Shown here: positions 1 to 5,194 of the stretch, piece by piece | Layout of the letters: each line of letters opens with the position of its first letter | Numbering within the stretch: position 1 is the stretch's first letter | Assembly: GCA_913773715.1 (NCBI GenBank) | Contig: CAJYHD010000771.1 | Location: 1-5,194, forward strand | Origin: an uncultured Sphingobium sp. | Lineage (GTDB): Bacteria; Pseudomonadota; Alphaproteobacteria; Sphingomonadales; Sphingomonadaceae | Length of the DNA stretch: 5,194 nucleotides | Direction: 5' to 3' | The notes under the pieces: model-generated | The model's input: the letters and a program-made list of their open reading frames with translations, nothing else | Told to the model about the DNA's origin: nothing | Databases searched by the model: none | Made by a program: the position numbers and the translations under genes

Positions 1-465
1 ATCAAGGGCGTGGAGCTTGCCTATCAGCAATCGCTGCGCTTCCTGCCCGCGCCGTTCAACAATCTGGGCATTCAGGCCAACTACACCTATGTCGATAGCA
101 AGACGCCGCTGGTGGACGAAGCGACCCAGCTTGCGCTGCCGCTGCCCGGCCTGTCGAAGCATAGCTACAACCTCATCGGCTATTATGAGGACAAGACGCT
201 ATCGGTCCGCGTCGCCTATATCCGCCGCAGCAAATATCTTCAGGGTCAGGGAAGCGCCGCATCGGGCGGCAGTTCCTACATGCAGGCGCGCGGCCAACTC
301 GACGCATCGGCGCAGATCAACCTGACCAGCAATATCCGGCTGACGGCGGAGGCGATCAACCTCACCCGATCGATCGAACGGCAATATCTGCAAGACCCGG
401 CAAGGCTCCTAAGTTCGCTGCGGGAAGACCGCCGCTTCTTCTTCGGCGTGGCGGCGACCTTCTGA
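1..465 (+). CDS. TonB-dependent receptor, C-terminal part (5' end outside window)
   Basis: This is the end of an outer-membrane beta-barrel receptor of the TonB-dependent family, which takes up scarce substrates using energy passed on by TonB-ExbB-ExbD. The frame is open from base 1 (I-K-G-V-E-L-A-Y-Q) with no start or plug domain in the window, so about 154 residues of a protein usually 700-1000 long are visible. Alternating polar and aromatic strands can be seen: GIQANYTYVDSK, YNLIGYYEDKTLSVRVAYIRRS, then a family-typical 'RLTAEAINLTRS' turn near the end. The last strand, RRFFFGVAATF, ends in phenylalanine, the usual C-terminal signal for barrel assembly by BamA. The TGA stop shares its A with the ATG of the next gene, so the two are very likely co-transcribed and translationally coupled. 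The GTG at 10 is an internal valine, not a start. Family call is firm; substrate unknown. Confidence 0.9.
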   Translation: MKGVELAYQQSLRFLPAPFNNLGIQANYTYVDSKTPLVDEATQLALPLPGLSKHSYNLIGYYEDKTLSVRVAYIRRSKYLQGQGSAASGGSSYMQARGQLDASAQINLTSNIRLTAEAINLTRSIERQYLQDPARLLSSLREDRRFFFGVAATF

Positions 466-2111
466 TGCGAACCCGGTTCAAGCCCCTGCTGCTCGCCGCC
501 GCCGCGCTCCTTTCCAGCGGAGCCAGCACCGACACGAAAAGCGCATCGCCCCGGTCGGCGGACATCGTTATTTATGGTTGCACCTCGGCGGGCGTCATCG
601 CCGCGATCGAGGCGCGGCGTTTCGACCGCACCGTCCTGCTCGTCTGTCGCGATGCCTATGTCGGCGGCATGACGACTAATGGCCTCAGCTGGTCGGATAC
701 CGGCAATCATCGCGCGATCGGCGGTCTTTCGCTCGAATTCTATCGCCGGGTGAAGCGCCATTATGACGAACCCGCCGCCTGGAACCTCGCCAAGCGCCCG
801 GCAAAGGCGCCCAACTTCATCGATGACGGCGCGATGTGGCAGTTCGAACCGAAGGTCGCCGAACGCATCTACGAAGACTGGCTCAAGGACTCGGGCGTTC
901 CCGTGATCCGCTCCCGTCCCATCGATCGCCGCCCCGGCGCGGTCGAGGTGAAGGGTGGCAAGATCGTCGCCTTCCGCGCCAGATCGGGCGAGCGCTTTAC
1001 CGGCCGCGTCTTCATCGACGCCACCTATGAAGGCGACCTGATGGCAGGCGCAGGAGTCCGCTTCGCCGTGGGACGCGAGGCCAATGCCACCTATGGCGAG
1101 ACGCTGAACGGCGTGCAGATGGCGAACAGCACCAACCATCAATTCACGCTCGACGTCGATCCCTATGTCCAGCCGGGTAATCCCGCCAGTGGTCTGCTGC
1201 CCCGCATCACGGCGGACAGACTCGCGCCGGATGGATCGGCTGACGACCGGATACAGGCCTACACGTTCCGCATGTGCCTGACTGACGTCCCGGCAAACCG
1301 CGTCCCCTTCGCCAAGCCCGCCGGTTATGACGCGCGCCAATATGCGCTGCTCCAACGCTATATGGACGCGGGCTTCCGCAACTTCTTCCAGAAGTTCGAC
1401 CGCATCCCCAACGGCAAGACCGACACCAACAATTTTGGGGCTTTTTCCTTCGACGATATAGGCACGAACTATCGCTATCCTGAAGGCAGCGATGCCGAGC
1501 GCGCGGCGATCATCCGTGAACATGTCACCTACCAGCAGGGCCTGCTCTGGTTCATGGCAAACGATCCGGGCGTCCCGGCAGAAACGCGGGCGGAAATGGC
1601 GCGCTGGGGTCTCTGCAAGGACGAATTCGCCGGCAACGGCAACTGGCCGCGCGAGCTTTATGTGCGCGAAGCGCGGCGCATGGTGTCGGACTTCGTCATG
1701 GCCGAACCGCATTTGCGCGGCGCCAAGCCGACGCCTCGACCGATCGGCATGGGATCGTACAACATGGACTCGCACAATGTCCGCCGCATCGTCGACAAGC
1801 GCGGCTATGCCCGCAACGAAGGGAATATCGAGGTCAGCCCCGGCCGCGCCTATCCTATCAGCTACGACGCGATCGTGCCGAAACGGGGGGAAGCGACCAA
1901 CCTGCTCGTGCCCGTCGCGCTTTCCGCCTCGCACATCGCCTACGGCTCGATCCGTATGGAGCCGGTGTTCATGATCCTCGGCCAATCTGCCGCCGCCGCC
2001 GCGTCGATCGCGATCGCGGATGGGCGGGCGGTACAGGATATTGATTATAAACGGCTACGGAGGCTTTTGCTTCTCGAAGGCCAGATCCTGGATACGGTGC
2101 GACAAGACTGA
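465..2111 (+). CDS. Exported FAD-dependent oxidoreductase (FAD_oxidored family)
   Basis: A 548-residue flavoprotein of the FAD_oxidored type (Pfam PF12831-like), often annotated simply as FAD-dependent oxidoreductase. Residues 1-20 look like a Sec signal peptide (basic MRTRFKP, then a Leu/Ala core, possible cut after SSGA), so a periplasmic location is inferred; this also supports the ATG at 465. The Rossmann dinucleotide-binding start is DIVIYGCTSAGVIAA (33-47), with G-C-T-S-A-G in place of strict GxGxxG, as is common in this family. Further family signatures are GGMTTNGLSWSD (67-78), DATYEGDLMAGAGV (185-198), VREARRMVSDFVM (400-412), SYNMDSHNV (431-439) and a C-terminal FAD-contact block with LVPVALSASHIAYGS and GQSAAAAA (481-513). 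Length is normal and no lesion is seen. It overlaps the receptor gene by one base (TGATG), with no strong Shine-Dalgarno of its own, which suggests coupled translation. The substrate cannot be named; the context suggests catabolism of an imported compound. Confidence 0.9.
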   Translation: MRTRFKPLLLAAAALLSSGASTDTKSASPRSADIVIYGCTSAGVIAAIEARRFDRTVLLVCRDAYVGGMTTNGLSWSDTGNHRAIGGLSLEFYRRVKRHYDEPAAWNLAKRPAKAPNFIDDGAMWQFEPKVAERIYEDWLKDSGVPVIRSRPIDRRPGAVEVKGGKIVAFRARSGERFTGRVFIDATYEGDLMAGAGVRFAVGREANATYGETLNGVQMANSTNHQFTLDVDPYVQPGNPASGLLPRITADRLAPDGSADDRIQAYTFRMCLTDVPANRVPFAKPAGYDARQYALLQRYMDAGFRNFFQKFDRIPNGKTDTNNFGAFSFDDIGTNYRYPEGSDAERAAIIREHVTYQQGLLWFMANDPGVPAETRAEMARWGLCKDEFAGNGNWPRELYVREARRMVSDFVMAEPHLRGAKPTPRPIGMGSYNMDSHNVRRIVDKRGYARNEGNIEVSPGRAYPISYDAIVPKRGEATNLLVPVALSASHIAYGSIRMEPVFMILGQSAAAAASIAIADGRAVQDIDYKRLRRLLLLEGQILDTVRQD

Positions 2112-2210
2112 CCACCTAATCCAACAGCTGCAAACGCGCTCCGTGTAATTGATCGGCGCGCATTTTCACCACCGTCGCTTGACGGTTGAGGCCGTTCCGA
2201 CAGATATTTC
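2112..2210. other. Junction between oxidoreductase and decayed transporter; no recognisable gene
   Basis: About 100 bases follow the oxidoreductase stop. I see no convincing terminator, promoter or start codon with a ribosome binding site. This is where the start and first membrane helix of the transporter should lie, but every plus-strand frame is interrupted (for example TGA at 2187 in the frame of the first recognisable transporter piece). It may hold unrecognisable remnants of the transporter's 5' end. Confidence 0.4.
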
Positions 2211-3372
2211 GGGCCGGCAGGTCCATCTGAGCAGGCATGGGCGGTAAGTTGCGCACTGATCGGATGTCTTGCTGGAGCAATGTCGTCACGCGCCACCGCC
2301 GATCGCTGGGGCCGCAAATCGCACTCTTCGTTTCGTCCCTCATCTTCACCATATCATCGTTAGGAACTGCACTCGCACCGTCCTTCACATCGTTTGTTCT
2401 GTGGCGGATTGCTGGGGAAGTGGCGATCGACATGGCATCCGGCCTGTCGCCGCTTTACATAGCGGAGATTGCCCCGCCCCGCAGCCGCGGCGTCCTCGTA
2501 TGCCTCAATCAGATCGCGACCGTGACCGGCATCCTTGCAGATCAGATCGCCGATTGGATGATCGCCCCTCCGGTGCGACCGTGCAAGAAATCGCGGAATC
2601 GTGGAACAGGATGGAAGGCTGACGCTGGATGTTCGCCGGGGCCGCCCTCCCGCCTGCGCGTTTCTCATCGGATCGGCACTGATACCTGAAAGTCCCCGGT
2701 GGCTTGCCCAAAAAGGACGTTGGGCGCGAGCATCGGCCGTTTTGAGAAAATTTGGCGGTGACGAATATGCACATAGCGCCATCGGCGGCATTCGGCAGGC
2801 TCTTGCAGAGGCACCGGGACGCGAGCTGGCATCCATCTTACAGAAAAGACGCTTCCGACATGTCATGACGGTCGGGATCGTTCTTGCCGTGCTCGAGCAA
2901 TGGTGCGAAATCAATGTGATCTTCAACGACGCTCAAGAAATTTTCAGCAGTGCGTACCATGCGGTCGCGGACACGCTGTTTAACACTGCGATTACTGGCG
3001 TCATCAACTTTTGCCCTGATCTATGCAGCGATCGGCGCGAACTATTTTGCCGGCGTGCAGAGTTGGCCATTTCTTGTGCTGTTCATCACCGCCATGTCTA
3101 TTTACGCCATGACGCTTGCGCCTATCACCTGGGTGGCCTTTTCGGAGATATTTCCGGGAGAAGCACGCGGCGCGAGCATGGCTCTAGCGGCCACCGCGCT
3201 TTGGTCCGCCTGCTTCCTTTTGACCTACACCTCCCCGTTTCTCAATGCCGCAGCGGGCACAGGATGGAACTTCTGGCTCTACAGTCTGATATGTATGACG
3301 GGATTCATCTTCATCTTCCGAGCATTGCCCGAAACGAAGGGAAAATCCCTTGAGCAGATCAAGCGTGAATGG
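2211..3372 (+). pseudogene. Decayed sugar-porter-family MFS transporter
   Basis: The remains of an inner-membrane sugar:H+ symporter of the sugar porter family (XylE-like) in scattered frames. In order: PSEQAWAVSCALIGCLAG and the motif A ADRWGRK (TM2 and loop, 2220-2318); IALFVSSL...WRIAGEVAIDMAS and SPLYIAEIAPPRSRG up to IADWMIA (2318-2572) after a frameshift; VQEIAESWNRMEG, then a TGA stop at 2620-2622 where the family has Trp, then RWMFAGAALP (about 2577-2650) after a second shift; ACAFLIGSALIPESPRWLAQKGR to TLFNTAITGVINF (about 2650-3011) after a third; finally ALIYAAIGANYFAGVQ...APITWVAFSEIFPGEARG...PETKGKSLEQIKREW (about 3010-3372) after an out-of-frame deletion that removes the usual DRxGRR loop. 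TM1 and the start are not recognisable. Binding-site positions are also altered (EQWCEIN for the usual QQWCGIN). The last frame stays open to a stop at 3622-3624. Automated callers may report the pieces as short proteins (for example 2237-2689, 2601-3353, 2950-3624); none can be a working transporter. Confidence 0.9.
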
Positions 3373-3629
3373 CGGTGGAACCGCCCGCATCTTTGCAGGG
3401 CTCTCTGCCTCTGCAACGGAATGAGCAGGGACTGCCAGCGGGTCCTGGCTTCGCCTATCAAAATTCGTGAGGCAATAAGAAGCCGTATATGGCACGAGGT
3501 CTACGTCGAGGCTGGCACGCAGCATGACCATCTCTTTGTGACAAAGTCTGTCCGGCACCCGCGAATCGCGCGGACCGCTGTGGATATATATCCGAATAAC
3601 CGCTTAAGAATTTGGCATATTTAAATGTA
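3373..3629. other. Region without recognisable gene between transporter remnant and tRNA
   Basis: The plus-strand frame of the last transporter piece runs on to 3624, but the residues after KREW (W-N-R-P-H-L-C-R-A-L-C and on) do not resemble a sugar-porter tail and are Cys/Arg-rich, as expected for non-coding sequence read through. Minus-strand frames over the same bases also lack any family motif. The last 60 bases before the tRNA are clearly AT-rich (TATATATCC, ATATTTAAATGTAT). They lie downstream of the tRNA in its own direction, but no hairpin plus T-run is evident. Confidence 0.5.
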
Positions 3630-3704
3630 TGGCTGGGGCGGCAGGATTCGAACCTGCGCATGGCGGCATCAAAAGCCGCTGCCTTACCGCTTGGCGACGC
3701 CCCA
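3630..3704 (-). tRNA. tRNA-Gln (anticodon TTG)
   Basis: The minus strand folds into a full cloverleaf of 75 nt including an encoded CCA. The acceptor TGGGGCG pairs with CGCCCCA; the D arm is GCC/GGC with loop AAGCGGTAA; the anticodon stem GCGGC/GCCGC holds loop TTTTGAT, giving anticodon TTG (complement of 3670-3672); the variable loop is 5 nt; the T arm is GCAGG/CCTGC with loop TTCGAAT; discriminator G is followed by CCA at 3632-3630. An acceptor opening with an easily melted U1-A72 pair and the TTG anticodon agree with glutamine identity. Upstream on the minus strand, TTATAT (complement of 3736-3741) could be the -10 box, but a good -35 is not apparent. It diverges from the marR-type gene. 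Confidence 0.95.
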
Positions 3705-3708
3705 GCAG

Positions 3709-3725
3709 GCCGACCCTAAGTCGGC
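3709..3725 (-). other. Small inverted repeat in the tRNA 5' leader
   Basis: GCCGAC and GTCGGC form a perfect 6-bp stem around a 5-base loop, between the candidate tRNA -10 box and the mature tRNA 5' end (at 3704). It would fold in the pre-tRNA leader removed by RNase P. It has no T-run, so it is not an intrinsic terminator. A role is not established. Confidence 0.35.
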
Positions 3726-3830
3726 GCGGCCCGCCATATAACGCGTGAGAGACAAAAGGAAAGCCCGGACAGCGCAGTTTGCGAAGACACTATGGTACCG
3801 GCGCTGTTTTCGTCGCATAGAGAGGCGATC

Positions 3831-4331
3831 ATGTCGTCGCTCCCCTCTGCCCAAGTCGCGCCCGCATCGCCGCTCTTCCTGCGTGAGGACGAGATACGGC
3901 GTGGGATCGAGATGCTGTATTTTGGCTATTCGGCGCTGACACGGTCGATCGACGAGGGGCTGTCGGCTCAAGGGCTTGGACGGGCGCATCATCGCACGCT
4001 CTATTTCATTTCGCGCCAGCCGGACCTTACCGTCAAGGAACTGCTGCGTCTGCTGTCCATCACCAAGCAGTCGCTGGGACGGGTGCTCAATGATCTGATC
4101 GAACAGGGCTATATCGAGACGCGAACGGGATCGAGCGACCGGCGGCAGAAACTGCTGCGGCTCAGTCCTCAGGGCCGCGAACTGGAAGCGGAACTATTCC
4201 GCGCGCTGCGTGAGAAGATGGCGGCGGCTTATGCGCAGGCGGGGCAAGGCTCCGTCACCGGCTTCTGGCGCGTATTGGAAGGCCTCATCCCCGATCAGGA
4301 CCGGCCGATGATATTCGGTTTGCGCGGCTGA
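3831..4331 (+). CDS. MarR-family winged-helix transcriptional regulator
   Basis: A 166-residue DNA-binding protein of the MarR family, whose members usually act as dimers that repress nearby genes and let go on binding a small ligand. An N-terminal helix (about 20-45, DEIRRGIEMLYFGYSALTRSIDE) would form the dimer interface. LGRAHHRTLYFISRQPDLTVKELLRLL leads to the recognition helix ITKQSLGRVLNDLIEQGYI (77-95). The wing carries the conserved D-R-R (103-105) in TGSSDRRQKLLRLSPQG, and a C-terminal helix closes the dimer. I chose ATG 3831 because AGAGAGG at 3819-3825 sits 5 bases ahead. An in-frame ATG at 3792 would give 179 residues, but it lacks a good ribosome binding site and adds a tail outside the family pattern. 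It is transcribed away from the tRNA. The regulated genes are unknown; the lipoprotein gene 83 bases downstream or an unseen gene are candidates. Confidence 0.9.
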   Translation: MSSLPSAQVAPASPLFLREDEIRRGIEMLYFGYSALTRSIDEGLSAQGLGRAHHRTLYFISRQPDLTVKELLRLLSITKQSLGRVLNDLIEQGYIETRTGSSDRRQKLLRLSPQGRELEAELFRALREKMAAAYAQAGQGSVTGFWRVLEGLIPDQDRPMIFGLRG

Positions 4332-4400
4332 TTGCCGATACAATCGAACCGGACACGAAACCTTCTTTCGACTTCTGCGCTTAGTGGGTCCATGAGTTTT

Positions 4401-4408
4401 GAGGAGGA
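4401..4408 (+). promoter_or_regulatory. Strong Shine-Dalgarno for the lipoprotein gene
   Basis: GAGGAGGA closely matches the anti-Shine-Dalgarno end of 16S rRNA and ends 6 bases before the ATG at 4415. It is the strongest ribosome binding site in the window and fixes the start of the small lipoprotein gene. It suggests high translation. Confidence 0.75.
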
Positions 4409-4414
4409 GCCTTC

Positions 4415-4762
4415 ATGCGTACATCCATTCTCGCCGTTGCCGCCGTGCTGTCGATCGCCGGCCTTTCGGCCTGTTCCGAAAAGACGCAGGACAATCTGGA
4501 AAATACCGGTGCGTCGATGAGCAACGACGTCAGCAGCGCCGTCGATCACGCCGGTGCCAAGATCGACAACGGCCTCGACCATGCCGGTGCCAAGATCGAC
4601 AATGGCCTGGATCGCGCGGGTGCCGCCATCGATCGTGGCGCGGAGAAAGTTGGCGCGGCTACGGACGAAGCCGCAAAGGATGCCAAGCGCGAAGGCCGCG
4701 AAGCGAAGCAGAATGCGGGTCAGGCCCTGGAAAATGCCGGGCGTGACCTGAAGAACGACTGA
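4415..4762 (+). CDS. Small lipoprotein built of 11-residue repeats
   Basis: A 115-residue protein with a lipoprotein signal peptide: MRTS, a hydrophobic stretch, and lipobox L17-S-A-C20. Cys20 would be lipidated, and Ser21 at +2 is compatible with sorting to the outer membrane by the Lol pathway (inferred). The mature part is highly polar, rich in Ala, Gly, Asp and Lys, with no second membrane segment. Residues 44-109 form six consecutive 11-residue units: DHAGAKIDNGL twice, DRAGAAIDRGA, EKVGAATDEAA, KDAKREGREAK and QNAGQALENAG. An earlier unit, ENTGASMSNDV (29-39), is set off by four residues. An 11-residue period suits a long amphipathic helix or coiled coil, as in LEA-like and apolipoprotein-like repeats. 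I do not recognise a named family; an envelope or stress role is only a guess. It is preceded by a strong ribosome binding site and followed closely by a terminator, so it is probably the last or only gene of its transcript. Confidence 0.85.
   Translation: MRTSILAVAAVLSIAGLSACSEKTQDNLENTGASMSNDVSSAVDHAGAKIDNGLDHAGAKIDNGLDRAGAAIDRGAEKVGAATDEAAKDAKREGREAKQNAGQALENAGRDLKND
4544..4642 (+). repeat. Three tandem 33-bp units inside the lipoprotein gene
   Basis: Units at 4544-4576, 4577-4609 and 4610-4642 each encode 11 residues. Units 1 and 2 differ at four bases (GAT/GAC, CAC/CAT, AAC/AAT, CTC/CTG), all silent, so both encode exactly the same peptide. Unit 3 is more diverged (DRAGAAIDRGA). The protein-level period continues beyond the clear DNA repeat. 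Confidence 0.9.
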
Positions 4763-4773
4763 CGATACATGAC

Positions 4774-4807
4774 GCACCCGCGGCTGGGATCGCTGCGGGT
4801 GCTTTTT
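4774..4807 (+). terminator. Rho-independent terminator after the lipoprotein gene
   Basis: GCACCCGC (4774-4781) pairs perfectly with GCGGGTGC (4795-4802). The stem extends by a G-T wobble, a G-C and a C-G pair around a 7-base loop, and is followed directly by TTTTT (4803-4807). It starts 12 bases after the lipoprotein stop. The following transporter gene therefore probably has its own promoter. Confidence 0.88.
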
Positions 4808-4864
4808 CCCGGCATTTAGACCTTCCACCTTGACGCTCCTGTGTACCGCTTTCAGTGCGGCGAT

Positions 4865-5194
4865 ATGACTTCATCGAGTGTCGCCCCCTCCCTCGCTCTC
4901 CGCATCGGCAAGCCCGAGCTTGCCCTGATTGGCGTGACGATATTGTGGGGCGCAACCTTTCTGATCGTGCATCACGCGATGGCGGCGTCAGGGCCGCTAT
5001 TCTTCGTGGGCCTGCGATTTGGCACCGCTGCGCTGATGGCGCTCCCACTGGCCTTTCCGGTCTTGGGCGGACTGACCCGTCGGGAGTTGCTCGCGGGCAT
5101 CGTCATCGGACTTTGCATCTTTGGCGGCTATTCGTTGCAAACATCTGGCTTGCGGACGATCAGCAGCAGCAGCTCGGCCTTTATCACCGCAGCC
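4865..5194 (+). CDS. EamA/DMT-family transporter, N-terminal part (3' end outside window)
   Basis: The frame is open from ATG 4865 to the window edge, giving 110 residues of a protein typically near 300. It matches the first EamA repeat of the drug/metabolite transporter superfamily: a short polar N-terminus, TM1 ELALIGVTILWGATFLIVHH with the typical W-G-x-x-F, a second helix beginning GPLFFVGLRFGTAALMALPL (the usual 'P..F...R' pattern), a short basic loop LTRRE, TM3 LLAGIVIGLCIFGGYSLQTSGL, then RTISSSSSAFITA opening TM4. Such proteins are inner-membrane exporters or permeases of metabolites; the substrate cannot be told. The start has only a weak purine-poor upstream region. An in-frame GTG at 4841 is an alternative but has no better ribosome binding site. 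The terminator at 4774-4807 separates it from the lipoprotein gene. Confidence 0.85.
   Translation, partial: MTSSSVAPSLALRIGKPELALIGVTILWGATFLIVHHAMAASGPLFFVGLRFGTAALMALPLAFPVLGGLTRRELLAGIVIGLCIFGGYSLQTSGLRTISSSSSAFITAA

Noticed and set aside
276..1985. A 569-residue open frame on the minus strand, longer than the oxidoreductase it overlaps
   Set aside because: It is a shadow of GC-rich codon use on the plus strand. It shows no domain motif and is rich in Arg, Ala, His and Asp throughout. The plus-strand frame has clear FAD-binding signatures, a signal peptide and a coupled start.
2134..2170. GCGC-type inverted repeat followed by ATTTTC as a terminator after the oxidoreductase
   Set aside because: The stem is about 4-5 bp with a 17-base loop, too weak to call.
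2360..2926. Minus-strand open frame of 188 residues across the transporter remnant
   Set aside because: No recognisable motif, and the plus strand carries ordered sugar-porter motifs over the same bases.
3792..3830. Upstream ATG as the start of the MarR-family protein
   Set aside because: It has no good ribosome binding site, whereas ATG 3831 follows AGAGAGG at the right distance and gives a normal family length.
4339..4344. TACAAT as a -10 box for the lipoprotein gene
   Set aside because: The hexamer is good, but no acceptable -35 is found 16-18 bases upstream, and no GGAAC-type general-stress sigma motif is seen either.
4356..4370. CGAAA/TTTCG hairpin after the MarR gene as a terminator
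   Set aside because: The stem is only 5 bp, AT-rich, and not followed by a T-run.
4544..4675. Tandem 33-bp repeats considered as a CRISPR-like array
   Set aside because: The units are directly adjacent with no spacers, are in phase with codons, and lie inside a secreted protein gene.
4295..4828. Minus-strand open frame of 177 residues across the lipoprotein gene
   Set aside because: Its repeated 'VDLGTGMVEAVVDLGTGVIDG' is just the reverse reading of the 33-bp repeats, and it crosses the terminator. The plus frame has a lipobox and a strong ribosome binding site.

Overview
The window looks like chromosomal DNA of a GC-rich alphaproteobacterium. A sphingomonad (Sphingomonas, Sphingobium or a relative) fits best, based on the style of the TonB-dependent receptor, its coupling to an FAD oxidoreductase, and the alphaproteobacterial form of the tRNA-Gln. 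The assignment is inferred from protein character, not from a marker gene.

Left part (1-2111): the 3' end of a TonB-dependent outer-membrane receptor overlaps by one base the start of an exported FAD-dependent oxidoreductase. The pair reads as the end of a nutrient-uptake operon. The receptor would import a substrate across the outer membrane, and the oxidoreductase would act on it, or on a product of it, in the periplasm. The substrate cannot be read from the sequence.

Middle part (2112-3629): the same strand carries a wrecked sugar-porter (MFS) gene. Its family motifs are spread over several frames, separated by three single-base-type frameshifts, an in-frame TGG-to-TGA stop, an out-of-frame internal deletion that removes the cytoplasmic loop after TM8, and a missing TM1. 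It was probably the inner-membrane transporter of the same uptake locus and has decayed. About 250 bases without a recognisable gene separate it from the next feature.

Right part (3630-5194): ordinary conserved-looking genes. A tRNA-Gln(TTG) lies on the minus strand and diverges from a MarR-family regulator. Next comes a small lipoprotein whose mature part is built almost entirely of 11-residue repeats; it is closed by a clear intrinsic terminator. The window ends inside an EamA/DMT-family transporter.

I see no new defence system, CRISPR array, transposase or phage gene here. The two things most worth a second look are the decayed transporter and the 11-residue-repeat lipoprotein.
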